64,000 nucleotides of DNA from Bacillota bacterium (GTDB lineage Bacteria > Bacillota > Sulfobacillia > Sulfobacillales > Sulfobacillaceae): contig JAKACM010000003.1 of NCBI GenBank assembly GCA_021821465.1, positions 41,898 to 105,897 on the forward strand. The letters run 5' to 3'. The position numbers were made by a program, and so were the translations under genes. The notes under the pieces are model-generated. The model had not been told where the DNA came from. It did no database searches and saw only the letters and a program-made list of their open reading frames with translations. Position 1 is the first letter of the stretch; the number at the start of each line of letters is the position of its first letter. Below, in pieces: positions 10,038 through 18,989 of this stretch.

Positions 10038-10940
10038 GTGACTCCCAAACGTCCAAAACACTCCTATCGTTACCGTCTTTTGATTCTTCTGGGCATCGGA
10101 CTTCTCGCAACAGGGTGTGGCAAACAATATGTTCTTCTGCATCCGGCGGGCCCCGTGGCCAAAAGCGAACTGGGGTTGATTTACCTCTCGGGTGGCGCGA
10201 TGATCTTCGTGATTTTATTGGTGCTGGTACTCTTCACCATTGTGTTGGTGCGCTTTCGCGACAAACCCGGAAACAAGGCACCCTACCACCCTTTATGGGA
10301 TCACAACCGTAAGTTGGAACTCTTTTGGGTCGGTCTGTCGCTGGTTATTGTGATTGTTATCAGCATTCCTACCGTACAAAAGACATACGCGCTCGATAAA
10401 CTGCCTCCCGCCAAAGATCCCGTAATCATCGACGTCACGGCCATTCAATATAAATGGCTCTTTGAATATCCTCAACAACATATCGCGACTGTCAACTATA
10501 TCAACATCCCGTCCGGTGTGCCCGTTTTGTTTAAACTTACCGCGGAGGCTCCCATGAATACCTTTTGGGTGCCTAGGTTGGGGGGTATGGAATACACCAT
10601 GCCGGGTGAGGTTCTGCCATTATGGCTTGAAGCTCGCAAACCCGGTATTTACCCGGGACGCAGCGGACAATTTTCGGGCCGGGGATTTGTCCATATGACG
10701 TTCAACGTTCGGGCTATTCCCATGAACCGATTCCACAGTTGGGCCAACCAAGTCCAAAAAGAGAATCACCCTCTCACCATCTCCGATTATAACCGCCTGG
10801 TTGATCGGCACATCTGGGTGAGTTCTGCCACTTATTCCGGTTTTCCTGTCTCAACTTTCCCCACGACCGATCACGGTTTTACGTTACACGGGAACATGTT
10901 CATTCAAATGAAACACATGTTCATGAACATGCCTTCCTAA
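10038..10940 (+). CDS. qoxA: Quinol oxidase subunit II (QoxA-type lipoprotein)
   Basis: Subunit II of a heme-copper terminal oxidase. The N-terminus has a basic stretch, a hydrophobic helix and a lipobox LATGC, so Cys27 is probably lipidated; two further helices follow. The cupredoxin domain retains folds such as MNTFWVPRLGGMEYTMPGE, but the copper-A ligands (two cysteines and the paired His/Met) are absent, which marks it as a quinol rather than cytochrome c oxidase. The translation start is GTG at 10038 behind AGAGGTGA. It heads the qox operon. The C-terminus is Met/His-rich (MFIQMKHMFMNMPS), an oddity of unknown meaning. Confidence 0.92.
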   Translation: MTPKRPKHSYRYRLLILLGIGLLATGCGKQYVLLHPAGPVAKSELGLIYLSGGAMIFVILLVLVLFTIVLVRFRDKPGNKAPYHPLWDHNRKLELFWVGLSLVIVIVISIPTVQKTYALDKLPPAKDPVIIDVTAIQYKWLFEYPQQHIATVNYINIPSGVPVLFKLTAEAPMNTFWVPRLGGMEYTMPGEVLPLWLEARKPGIYPGRSGQFSGRGFVHMTFNVRAIPMNRFHSWANQVQKENHPLTISDYNRLVDRHIWVSSATYSGFPVSTFPTTDHGFTLHGNMFIQMKHMFMNMPS

Positions 10941-10965
10941 ATTTAGACGAAAGGCGGAAAATTCC

Positions 10966-11202
10966 ATGTCCCTGAAGTCGTCAATCCCTTCTTCTTTGGA
11001 TGATGCACAAGAGGAAACTTGCAATCTGCTTCTTTGTGTTCCGAGAGGATTCAAGATGTGGGAACAAGAATTTCGTAAACGGTGTCTCTATTTAGATCAG
11101 CGGAAAATGGGTAGGGTCAGAACTTCAAAAAATTCGTACCTGACCCTCTTCCCAAGACTCATATCGGAAGACAAAGCACATGGCGTAATGACAATGAAAT
11201 GA
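10966..11202 (+). CDS. Possible small protein between qoxA and qoxB
   Basis: A 78-residue frame filling the gap between qoxA and qoxB, with AAAGGCGG eight bases before its ATG. It has no membrane segment and no motif I recognise; the gene ends just before the qoxB ribosome site. The unusually long gap in an otherwise tight operon and the ribosome site argue for it. The lack of any recognisable homology argues against it. It could instead be a spacer that slows translation. Confidence 0.3.
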   Translation: MSLKSSIPSSLDDAQEETCNLLLCVPRGFKMWEQEFRKRCLYLDQRKMGRVRTSKNSYLTLFPRLISEDKAHGVMTMK

Positions 11203-11217
11203 AAGGAGGCTTTCTTT

Positions 11218-13185
11218 GTGAGTAATATTATCGCTAAACTCTTTCCGCCGAAGACACGACGCCCGGACGAGATAGCCATTGAGATTGGCATTATTTTGGC
11301 CATGATCTTTTTAGTTTACATTCTCACCCGCCGCAAAAAGTGGGGATGGTTGTGGCAAGAGTGGTTGACATCCGTCGATCACAAGAGAATCGGGATTATG
11401 TATCTCATATCCGCCATTCTCATGTTGTTTCGCGGCGGGGTTGACGCGCTCATGATCCGATCCCAACTGATGGTGCCCAATAACCATGTTCTTCCGGTCG
11501 GACAATATGATGAGCTTTTCACCACGCATGGCACGATTATGATTTTTTTCATGGCCATGCCCCTCATTTTCGCCATGTTTAATTTGGCAATACCCTTCAT
11601 GATCGGTGCTCGCGATGTCGCCTTTCCGCGCTTAAACGCGATGAGTTTTTGGCTGTTTGCTTGTGGTGCCGCTCTGTTTAACATGTCGTTTTTGGTAGGG
11701 GGTTCGCCCAATGCCGGTTGGACCTCCTATCCACCTTTGACAGAACTGGCCTTTAACCCCGGAGTCGGCCAAAATTACTATCTGCTGGCGATTCAGATTG
11801 CCGGAATCGGAAGTATCGCCACCGGCGTCAATTTTCTCATCACGATCTTAAAAATGCGGGCACCTGGCATGACCCTTATGCGCATGCCCATGTTTGTTTG
11901 GACTTCGCTGGTCACCTCGGCCCTCATCCTCTTTGCCTTTCCTCCCTTGACGGTCGGTTTGGCGATGACAATGTTTGACCGGTTGTTCGGTTCCAACTTC
12001 TTTACCATCACTCACGGCGGCATGCCCATGATGTATGTGAATCTCTTTTGGCTTTTTGGGCATCCTGAAGTATATATCTTGGTTCTGCCCTCGTTTGGTA
12101 TTTTTTCCGAGGTCGTGGCCACATTTTCGCACAAGCGTTTGTTTGGGTACACTGCTATGGTCTGGTCAGTGCTTACCATCACTTTTCTCAGTTACGGCAC
12201 CTGGGTCCATCACTTCTTCACAATGGGCGCGGGACCGGGAGTCAACGCATTCTTCGGCGTCTCGACCATGCTGATTGCTATACCCACCGGAATTAAGATC
12301 TTCAACTGGATCTTCACCATGTGGTATGGACGGGTAAAAACACCTGTGGCCATGCTCTGGGCACTGGCCTTCATCCCCACTTTTGTCGTGGGTGGCGCAA
12401 GTGGTGTCATGTTAGGTGCCGTGGTCGGCGATTACCAGTTCCATAACAGCTACTTCCTCATCGCTCATTTCCACAACGTGATTATCGGCGGAACAGTGTT
12501 TGGGCTCTTAGCGGGGGTGTACTACTGGTGGCCCAAGACCTTTGGATACAAGCTGGACGAACATCAGGGTCGCTGGTTTTTTTGGCTCTTCTTCATCGGA
12601 TTTTGGATCACCTTTATGCCCCAATATGCCTTAGGCTTCATGGGCATGACTCGCCGGCTTTACACCTATCCGCCGGGGCTGGGATGGAGCGTTCCCAATC
12701 TCATCTCCACACTGGGTGCTTTCACTATGGGCGCAGGATTTCTCGTCTTCGTCTACAGTGTTATGTACAGCTACAAACACGGTGAAAGAGATCTCACCGG
12801 CGATCCATGGGATGGGCGAACCCTCGAATGGTCGCTTCCGTCCCCACCGCCCGAATATAACTTTGCCCGTATTCCCGTCGTGTCCGACCGTGATGCCTGG
12901 TGGGAAATGAAACAACAAGACCAAACCCACGTCATCAGGATCAATCCCCAAGACGTTCAAGACTTGGAGATGCCCAAATCGTCCAGCATCCCGTTTCTGA
13001 TGTTTGTCGCCTTCTTTGTCTTCGGCTTCGGAATGGTTTTTGAATGGTGGTGGATAGCCATCCTGGGAGCTTTAGGAGTTGTGGCGCTTTTGATTGCCGG
13101 CACCTTCGACTATGACGATCACCAACCCATTCACGCGGACACCATTCGCCATATTGAAGGATCCTTAGGGAGGTTAGAAGGATGA
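11218..13185 (+). CDS. qoxB: Quinol oxidase subunit I (QoxB)
   Basis: Catalytic subunit with low-spin heme and the heme-CuB oxygen-reducing site. The ligands are seen in TTHGTIM (heme), FGHPEVYILVLP (CuB His and cross-linked Tyr), YGTWVHHFFTMG (CuB His pair) and FLIAHFHNV (heme histidines). The K-channel segment TMWYGRVKTP is present. At 655 residues it has the extra helices of aa3-600 type enzymes. GTG start at 11218 behind AAAGGAGG. It couples menaquinol oxidation by O2 to proton pumping. Confidence 0.96.
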   Translation: MSNIIAKLFPPKTRRPDEIAIEIGIILAMIFLVYILTRRKKWGWLWQEWLTSVDHKRIGIMYLISAILMLFRGGVDALMIRSQLMVPNNHVLPVGQYDELFTTHGTIMIFFMAMPLIFAMFNLAIPFMIGARDVAFPRLNAMSFWLFACGAALFNMSFLVGGSPNAGWTSYPPLTELAFNPGVGQNYYLLAIQIAGIGSIATGVNFLITILKMRAPGMTLMRMPMFVWTSLVTSALILFAFPPLTVGLAMTMFDRLFGSNFFTITHGGMPMMYVNLFWLFGHPEVYILVLPSFGIFSEVVATFSHKRLFGYTAMVWSVLTITFLSYGTWVHHFFTMGAGPGVNAFFGVSTMLIAIPTGIKIFNWIFTMWYGRVKTPVAMLWALAFIPTFVVGGASGVMLGAVVGDYQFHNSYFLIAHFHNVIIGGTVFGLLAGVYYWWPKTFGYKLDEHQGRWFFWLFFIGFWITFMPQYALGFMGMTRRLYTYPPGLGWSVPNLISTLGAFTMGAGFLVFVYSVMYSYKHGERDLTGDPWDGRTLEWSLPSPPPEYNFARIPVVSDRDAWWEMKQQDQTHVIRINPQDVQDLEMPKSSSIPFLMFVAFFVFGFGMVFEWWWIAILGALGVVALLIAGTFDYDDHQPIHADTIRHIEGSLGRLEG

Positions 13186-13805
13186 ACGTACCCATAGAAC
13201 CGGAATCGGAAATGACCCAAAGGCCACTGGAATTTACCAGTGAACACGAAAGTCTCAAAATCCTAGGATTCTGGGCCTTCTTGGCCACAGATTTTCTCCT
13301 CTTTTCCTCGTTGTTCGCCGTTTATGCCGTATACCAATTCCGGGATGGGATGACAGGCCCCACCCCGGGCCAACTCTTTCATTTAGGTCCCGTCATCTTC
13401 GAAACGGTGGCCCTTTTGACCAGCAGTTTCACGTGCGGACTCGCTGTCTACGAAATGCGTCATCATCGTCTCAAAGGCACTATGATCTGGCTGGCTGTGA
13501 CGATTGTGCTGGGAGCCCTTTTCGTCGCCACGGAAATTAATGAATTTCTCGGCGATATCGCACTCCATGATACCTGGCATCGCAGTGCCTTTCTTTCGTC
13601 CTTTTTCACATTGGTAGGAACCCATGGTTCCCACGTCACCTTCGGCATTATCTGGGCCATAACTTTATTGATTCAGTTGGCCGGGAGGGGACTGACGGTC
13701 GTAACCAGTCGGAAATTGTATATGTTCGCCTTGTATTGGCACTTTCTGGACATTATCTGGGTTTTCATTTTCACCGTGGTGTATTTGAGCGGCAAAGTTT
13801 TTTAG
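13182..13805 (+). CDS. qoxC: Quinol oxidase subunit III (QoxC)
   Basis: Five-helix subunit III, 207 residues. LGFWAFLATDFLLFSSLFAVYAV and the late segment FALYWHFLDIIWVFIFTVVYL are typical of subunit III; the glutamate implicated in family function lies in the GPVIFETVALLTSS helix. It overlaps the qoxB stop codon by four bases (ATGA) and has GGAGG eight bases upstream. It stabilises the proton-pumping core. Confidence 0.95.
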   Translation: MNVPIEPESEMTQRPLEFTSEHESLKILGFWAFLATDFLLFSSLFAVYAVYQFRDGMTGPTPGQLFHLGPVIFETVALLTSSFTCGLAVYEMRHHRLKGTMIWLAVTIVLGALFVATEINEFLGDIALHDTWHRSAFLSSFFTLVGTHGSHVTFGIIWAITLLIQLAGRGLTVVTSRKLYMFALYWHFLDIIWVFIFTVVYLSGKVF

Positions 13806-13847
13806 TTCCTCATCAACAACTTTATTCCCGCGAAAGGACTGATGATC

Positions 13848-14249
13848 ATGGCAACATCACGCCAACAAAAGCATTCCCATATCGTTGGGATTTCTCCCAA
13901 CGGCCCGACAGGATATGGTGATGAGGTGGAATCCGTCTATCTTTCCCCGCGTTTTGAGGAAGAAGTCTTTCCTTGGAAGCAAATCTTAGGATATATTGCG
14001 TCTTTGGTCCTCACTGCACTGGCCTTCGGTGCCGTCGTCAGGCATATTCTGCCCCCGGCCTTCTTGATAGGATTCATTCTTTTTTTGGCGGTTTTGCAGG
14101 CCGCTTTGCAACTGGGGGTCTTCATGCATCTGCGCGAGGGGCGCGGTTCTACCTGGCAGATTGTCACGTTGACATTAGCTATTCTGATGGGTATCGGTCT
14201 CGTCATTTGCACAATTTGGATTATGACATTTAAGTCCGGCGTATCTTAA
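13848..14249 (+). CDS. qoxD: Quinol oxidase subunit IV (QoxD)
   Basis: Small subunit IV with three hydrophobic segments in the last 90 residues, including the family stretch VLQAALQLGVFMHLREG. The ATG at 13848 (MATSRQQ) has better spacing from AAAGGA than the ATG two codons upstream that opens the track ORF. The N-terminal 40 residues are polar and longer than in B. subtilis QoxD. It is the last recognised oxidase gene. Confidence 0.9.
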   Translation: MATSRQQKHSHIVGISPNGPTGYGDEVESVYLSPRFEEEVFPWKQILGYIASLVLTALAFGAVVRHILPPAFLIGFILFLAVLQAALQLGVFMHLREGRGSTWQIVTLTLAILMGIGLVICTIWIMTFKSGVS

Positions 14250-14310
14250 ACCGTAACTTAGCAACTAGGCCAAAAAGCTCCGGACAATTTGCCGGAAAGG
14301 ATGTCCTGCC

Positions 14311-14742
14311 ATGCTTCCCCATAACCGTCTCGACAATTTTGCCGAGCATCTGGCTGAGCACCGTCTGGTCGCCGCCGATTTGGATGCCGGAATGCGGCTA
14401 CTGCGCACCTCTCTTAAAAATGGCGACACACAAAGAGCCAATGAAGTGGCTTGGGCCCTTTTGGATATCTGGACCGAGCGGGAATTGGCGCACGCTCAAG
14501 CCGAACAACTATGGCTCTATGAAAGGCTGACGGTCCTTAAGACCTTGCAACGCGACCATGATTTGATGTTCCTCTGGGTCGATGAGGTGCGTCACACCCT
14601 CGACCAAGAAGGTGTCTCACCATCCGTGGTGATGCGATTAGAAGCTCTAATGACATTACTGGGGACCCATCACGATCACGAAATGCAATATCTCCAATAT
14701 TATCGCCAGTCGGATATTGCTATCCCCCGCTCCTCCCTGTGA
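14311..14742 (+). CDS. Hemerythrin-like HHE-domain protein
   Basis: A 143-residue, all-helical, soluble protein rich in His/Glu/Asp spaced along helices: EHLAEHR, LAHAQAEQLW, RDHDLMFLWVDEV and THHDHEMQYL. This spacing suits a hemerythrin-type four-helix bundle that binds a di-iron centre for O2 or NO, but the canonical H...H..E...H...H..D order cannot be confirmed by eye. AAAGGATG precedes the ATG. It follows qoxD by 60 bases and precedes a strong terminator, so it is probably co-transcribed with the oxidase, which fits an oxygen-handling role. Confidence 0.55.
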   Translation: MLPHNRLDNFAEHLAEHRLVAADLDAGMRLLRTSLKNGDTQRANEVAWALLDIWTERELAHAQAEQLWLYERLTVLKTLQRDHDLMFLWVDEVRHTLDQEGVSPSVVMRLEALMTLLGTHHDHEMQYLQYYRQSDIAIPRSSL

Positions 14743-14779
14743 AGATCCCGTCATTTTACGTTAGGTCTCTCGAATCTAG

Positions 14780-14818
14780 GTCAAAAAGTCCACCCGATTT
14801 TTTTGTGGACTTTTTGAC
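14780..14818 (+). terminator. Perfect 14-bp stem-loop ending the qox operon
   Basis: Arms GTCAAAAAGTCCAC and GTGGACTTTTTGAC are perfect complements around an 11-base loop that carries a T-run. It lies about 40 bases beyond the hemerythrin-like gene. Confidence 0.8.
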
Positions 14819-14872
14819 ACCCGAATAGGAAAACAATCGGTACAAGAACATCTTTCTTTAAAGCGGAAAGAT

Positions 14873-15154
14873 TCAGGAAGCCTTTGGCCCTTGGGATAAA
14901 TGTCGGGATTTGGTCAAGGGAATGACGTTATTTCGTGTCTTAACCTGGTAAGGCTTCAATTCATAATTACTCCATGCCCAATAGAGACCGGTAATAATGA
15001 AGCTAGTCGTCCACACAATATAACCCATTGTTAAGACAATGCCTGCTCCCTGCCACAGGTTCCAATGCATCGGCGGGTCAAAGAGGATAATTAATCCCCA
15101 AACTCCCAAACTCGCCAGCAAAGATGCCGCCACACGCAATATCCAGCGCATCAT
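14873..15154 (-). CDS. Small two-helix membrane protein
   Basis: About 93 residues with two membrane helices (AASLLASLGVWGLIILF and the segment around VLTMGYIVWTTSFIITGLYWAW). AAGGAGG sits directly before MMRWIL, so ATG at 15154 is used rather than the upstream ATG of the track. Convergent with the qox operon and downstream of the lip operon terminator, so it is probably its own unit. No family recognised. Confidence 0.55.
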   Translation of the reverse strand: MMRWILRVAASLLASLGVWGLIILFDPPMHWNLWQGAGIVLTMGYIVWTTSFIITGLYWAWSNYELKPYQVKTRNNVIPLTKSRHLSQGPKAS

Positions 15155-15256
15155 TGACCCCTCCTTGATGCTTTCAGTGTAATATCGGCGTCTTAAATTT
15201 TCTGGGGTCAAATGGTCCACTTAGGCCGGTTCAAATGTTCTTCTTTCTCACCGTAC

Positions 15257-15285
15257 AAAAGGGCCCCACCTTTAGGGGCCCTTTT
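15257..15285. terminator. Bidirectional terminator below the lip operon
   Basis: AAAAGGGCCCC and GGGGCCCTTTT form a perfect 11-bp stem with a 7-base loop. On the minus strand it ends the lipS2-containing operon 14 bases after the lipS2 stop; T-runs flank both sides. Confidence 0.85.
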
Positions 15286-15298
15286 CGTGTCATCATCA

Positions 15299-16255
15299 TC
15301 ACGCCGGCAACGAACAGCATTTCTCATGGTAGCAGATGTCATAACCCTGTTCCTCGGCATAGCGTATCGTATCCGGCAGGGGATAAGCCATGTTCTGCAC
15401 CCCGACATCGATTGCATAGAATTCCATGCCCTTCTTCTCTTTGGAGGCAGGTTTGGCGCATCCCAAAGACATCGGAGTAAAGGGCATCATAATTCGGGCG
15501 CTGGCCAAGACTCTTCCCACGTCGTCCGCCGATGTGGCCGGAACCTTGGCCATCTTTGTTCCCGCAAGGGGCATCAATGCCACAATTACCAACTGTTGGC
15601 ACCCTTCATCGCGAATCATCTCCAAGGCATGAAATTCACCCCGCAATTGCCCAAAATGCAACCCGCAGATCACATGAGGCACAGATGGCAATCCCTCTTC
15701 GCGAAGAATAGCTAAGGATTCACGGTAGGATTCAGTAGTCTTATTTAAATGATAGACTTGGCGGATAGTTTCGTCGTCACCAATAATGTCAAGCAGGATT
15801 TGGTCTACACCCGCCTCCTTCAAGGCCCGGGCCACATGTCGTTTGACCAACCCGGTATGGACCAATACGGTGAGTCCCCGGGCCTTCATACCGGCAATAT
15901 CCGCCACAAAACGTTCAAGGGGGACCGAACCGTCATCAAGGCATCCTCCGCTGACCAGCACCCCTTCGGCTCCCGACTCCACCAAATTGTCGGCAACCGT
16001 ATGAAAGCGTGAAGAACTGTTCGCCACGGCCATGCCTTCCAAAACCTTTGTTCCGCAATGATCGCACATCAAAGCACAGTGAGATCCGGTAACGCTCATC
16101 GTCATAAAACTCTTGCGCCGGTTTTGATAAATCTGAGTATCGTAATGCTTCTGACTGGGAGCTGACACGGTCAGACGCATTGGAAAATTACTCCGCGATA
16201 AACTTTGAGCTTCTTCCACCAGCACCTTTAGCGGTTCATTTTCCCAGTTCAGCAA
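15299..16255 (-). CDS. lipS2: Radical SAM lipoyl synthase component LipS2
   Basis: A 318-residue radical SAM enzyme with the cluster motif CALMCDHCG (CxxxCxxC, about residues 60-68) and a glycine-rich SAM-binding segment GVLVSGGCLDDG. With LipS1 it forms the two-protein lipoyl synthase that inserts two sulfur atoms into a bound octanoyl chain, replacing classical LipA; this system is known from archaea and sulfur-oxidising bacteria. TTG start with AAAGGAGG five bases upstream; the first residues overlap the end of lipS1. The LipS1/LipS2 assignment within the pair rests on length and order and could be swapped. Confidence 0.8.
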   Translation of the reverse strand: MLNWENEPLKVLVEEAQSLSRSNFPMRLTVSAPSQKHYDTQIYQNRRKSFMTMSVTGSHCALMCDHCGTKVLEGMAVANSSSRFHTVADNLVESGAEGVLVSGGCLDDGSVPLERFVADIAGMKARGLTVLVHTGLVKRHVARALKEAGVDQILLDIIGDDETIRQVYHLNKTTESYRESLAILREEGLPSVPHVICGLHFGQLRGEFHALEMIRDEGCQQLVIVALMPLAGTKMAKVPATSADDVGRVLASARIMMPFTPMSLGCAKPASKEKKGMEFYAIDVGVQNMAYPLPDTIRYAEEQGYDICYHEKCCSLPA

Positions 16256-17417
16256 AATTCCCTCCTTTGCTCGCTATGAGTGTGTTTTCGTCCGGGCCAT
16301 CGAATCGTGTGTCCACATCTTGGGTCAAATCAGCAAAGAGTTGAGTGTGAATGTCTTCAACGTCCCTGACGGTGGGGGCGAAGGCAAAGTTTCGAATTTT
16401 CTCGCTGGGCCTCCCGTTCCCATACGGCCGGTTGCAAGCCGTTTCCCCTTGTTCGTCCGGGCAACCGGAGGTCATAAAGGGTCGGCCGGATTCCACGATC
16501 TTGTCAAATGTCTTGGGGTCCAAGCCAAAGTCCACCACCTGTCCGGCCGTATTAAAACGAAAATGGTGGAGGTGAATACCCAGTTCATTGATAAGGTAGC
16601 GTCCCAACTGGCAGCGACGATAGTGGCCCATGGAAGGTTGGGAATAATCCCCCAATAGAGTGGACGGTTCCGGATTAAAGGAAAATAAGTGGGTTACCAC
16701 ATTCATATCCTGAGCTTTCTGGCAAGCCGCCAGCAATTCCTCTTCACTTTCCCCTAATCCCGCCACCAAATGAATCCCGACAGTCCCCGGTTCAAAAACT
16801 TTGGTCGCCTCTTCTGTCACCCACCAGAAATGATCCCAACGGTGCGGACCTTTTACCGGACGTCCGCGGTGTTTGTCAAATAATTCGGGGGTGGCTGCAT
16901 CGATGGCAATGTCCACACGATCGGCGCCCGCATCCCTAATCATCTCCAGATCTTCGCGCTTTTTTATGAGAGATGCCGTAATGAGACCGGAAATCAGCAA
17001 GGGTGTCTTTTCATGAAATTGCTGAATGATTTGAAGCGAATGGTCAAATGATTGCCGGTTCGCCAACATTCCCACACATAACCGACGCATTTGATGGGAA
17101 ACTTGCACACTTTTTTCTATCAATTCGTCCACGGGTACAATCGGCCACTTGACACGGATAAACGTCGATTCTTCGCGAGGGACACGCCGTTCCCGAGACA
17201 TTCCGCAATATGAACAATTGGCCACGCAATTTTCGGGATATGTCGTTAAAATATTCAGACCGCGCAAGACCGTTTCTTCCCGGGCAAACTTTCCCTTTTC
17301 GAATCCTAAGGTGATGGCCCCCGCCAATGATGTCATCACATAATCCGGGCTCTGCCGAAAGTCGTCCTGGACGGGACGCAGTTCAATGGTATCGGACTGA
17401 GTGTTCTTTTGACTCAC
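16236..17417 (-). CDS. lipS1: Radical SAM lipoyl synthase component LipS1
   Basis: A 393-residue radical SAM protein of the biotin-synthase/ThiH-like group with the cluster motif CVANCSYCG at about residues 59-67. A second set of cysteines (TSGCPDEQGETACNRPYG, near the C-terminus) could hold the auxiliary iron-sulfur cluster that donates sulfur. GTG start overlapping the ligase stop (GTGA) with AGGAGG seven bases upstream. It is the partner of the next gene in a four-base-coupled operon with the ligase and LbpA. The family and context agree; the precise sulfur-insertion step is inference. Confidence 0.8.
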   Translation of the reverse strand: MSQKNTQSDTIELRPVQDDFRQSPDYVMTSLAGAITLGFEKGKFAREETVLRGLNILTTYPENCVANCSYCGMSRERRVPREESTFIRVKWPIVPVDELIEKSVQVSHQMRRLCVGMLANRQSFDHSLQIIQQFHEKTPLLISGLITASLIKKREDLEMIRDAGADRVDIAIDAATPELFDKHRGRPVKGPHRWDHFWWVTEEATKVFEPGTVGIHLVAGLGESEEELLAACQKAQDMNVVTHLFSFNPEPSTLLGDYSQPSMGHYRRCQLGRYLINELGIHLHHFRFNTAGQVVDFGLDPKTFDKIVESGRPFMTSGCPDEQGETACNRPYGNGRPSEKIRNFAFAPTVRDVEDIHTQLFADLTQDVDTRFDGPDENTLIASKGGNFAELGK

Positions 17418-18496
17418 AACGATCCCTCCTGATTTTGGTCACACACAGGGGCCATGGCCTGAAGCCAGTCCCCGATATCAACACCAATATAGTCATAACC
17501 TCGCCGGTAATGCGCTCTCAAAATGGTAGATAATTCTTCGAGTCTTAGGGGAGCATCTTTGAGAGCCGCCTCCAAATCGAGTACGGCTCTCTCGGGATAA
17601 ACAAAAAAGTCTCCGGTAATAAAGATCTTCTTGATATGTTTTTGATCCATATCGGTCTGAAGAATAATCCGCAACAACCCCCCCTTGGCCTTGTAGGTTA
17701 AGGAATGTGTGGGATAGTTCCGGTGCAGGGGAGGGAGTTTGCGCAAGTCAATCCACGGTGTCGCGCGGTAGGAGGGTAAAATGGTTTCCCATTCACGCTC
17801 TTCATGGGATGTTAACTCCGCCGGGGTCAAATTTACGGCGAAAACACGCGTAAGAGCCTGTGTAACGCTTCGTTTCACGTCTTGCATGGCGGGAACATAA
17901 CCCAAGATCTCTCGCATGGTAATCAAACGCTTTTGAAAAGAGTCAACCACCTTATCCGTAAGCTTTTCAATGGGCAGCTTGAGTACTTGCAGCATGATTT
18001 CGGCGTTAAAGTCCAATAAGAGCGTTCCTTGGTAAATTACCGCACCGTGATAATCCGATCCTCCGGTTCCCGAAATCTTTCGTCCCTCAATTTCCACATC
18101 ATTCACCGGACGAAATTGAGCCTTAATACCCCATGATCTTAAGGATTCAATGACGACTTGCGCCAATTTGGGATACAACTCCTCCGGCCGGATCCGCTTG
18201 TTGTCGTCAAACTTTACACACAATTCCCAGCCCAATTGCTGCTCATCCATGTAAATGGCGCCGCCTCCGGTAATCCGGCGGTTAATTTCCACCCCAAGAT
18301 CTTGAGCCTGGCTGCGGTCAATTTCCAGATCAACCGCCTGATGATAACCCACCAGCGCCGTGTGCGGTGAAAATTCCATGAATCGCAGCGTATTGGGCAC
18401 TTCATCAAGAGCTCGGGATTCGATTACCACTTTATCCAATGCCATCTGTTTCCAAGCCGGCAAGGGACCGGGGTCCAATAAACGCCACTCTTCCAT
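17414..18496 (-). CDS. lplA: Lipoate-protein ligase with accessory domain, sLpl(AB)-like
   Basis: A 360-residue ligase that activates lipoate or octanoate with ATP and attaches it to a lysine of the partner protein. The N-terminal catalytic domain shows RRITGGGAIYMDEQQLGW and the catalytic lysine in GRKISGTGG. The C-terminal 90 residues (KAKGGLLRIILQTD...HYRRGYDYIGVDI) match the accessory LplB domain, so this is a fused two-domain ligase. Its ATG shares a base with the lbpA stop (TGATG). In known sHdr organisms, LbpA is served by a dedicated ligase of this type together with LipS1/LipS2; the same division of labour is inferred here. Confidence 0.82.
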   Translation of the reverse strand: MEEWRLLDPGPLPAWKQMALDKVVIESRALDEVPNTLRFMEFSPHTALVGYHQAVDLEIDRSQAQDLGVEINRRITGGGAIYMDEQQLGWELCVKFDDNKRIRPEELYPKLAQVVIESLRSWGIKAQFRPVNDVEIEGRKISGTGGSDYHGAVIYQGTLLLDFNAEIMLQVLKLPIEKLTDKVVDSFQKRLITMREILGYVPAMQDVKRSVTQALTRVFAVNLTPAELTSHEEREWETILPSYRATPWIDLRKLPPLHRNYPTHSLTYKAKGGLLRIILQTDMDQKHIKKIFITGDFFVYPERAVLDLEAALKDAPLRLEELSTILRAHYRRGYDYIGVDIGDWLQAMAPVCDQNQEGSL

Positions 18497-18912
18497 CAGC
18501 GTTCGTCCAGGCTGTCCAGCAAACGAATGTATTCGGCATCGGTCAAAAGAGACTCTCGAAGATTATCGGTGGACGGCCGAACCTTAATAAGCCAGCCTCG
18601 TCCATAGGGATCCTGATTCAATAACTCGGGATTCTCCGAAACCTGTTCGTTGGCGGCAATCACCACTCCGTCAAACGGCGCATAAAGTTGGCCAACCCAC
18701 TTCCCCGACTCTATGCTGCCAAATGGTTGTCCCTTTTCCAATGCCGTGCCTGGAGCGGGTAAGGAAGCATATAAGATATCTCCGGCACTATCCTGGGTAT
18801 AGTCGGTAATTCCCAAGGTCAGCAACACACCATCCTCCAAAACCCATTGGTGCCGAGCGTCATAGAAACGATCTGCCAAAACCCGCCAACGGTGAATGGG
18901 TTCAGTAGCCAT
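18496..18912 (-). CDS. lbpA: Lipoate-binding protein LbpA (GcvH-like)
   Basis: A 138-residue protein of the GcvH fold. The swinging-arm lysine is Lys71 in GSIESGKWVGQLYAPFDG. Glycine-cleavage H proteins have ESVKA at this place; the ESGKW form is what I associate with LbpA proteins of the sulfur-oxidising sHdr pathway, in which the lipoyl arm carries a sulfane sulfur to the heterodisulfide-reductase-like complex. Encoded in a block of lipoate-attachment enzymes rather than with gcvT/gcvP. No hdr, dsr, rhodanese or tusA gene is adjacent, so the sulfur complex itself must be elsewhere or absent. Confidence 0.85.
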   Translation of the reverse strand: MATEPIHRWRVLADRFYDARHQWVLEDGVLLTLGITDYTQDSAGDILYASLPAPGTALEKGQPFGSIESGKWVGQLYAPFDGVVIAANEQVSENPELLNQDPYGRGWLIKVRPSTDNLRESLLTDAEYIRLLDSLDER

Positions 18913-18989
18913 AAGTCCATATCCCCTTTCTTGTCGATCGAAAGATTCTTTTTTGAGTCTCGTAATAAAGCCGCCATCTCAAATTCGAT

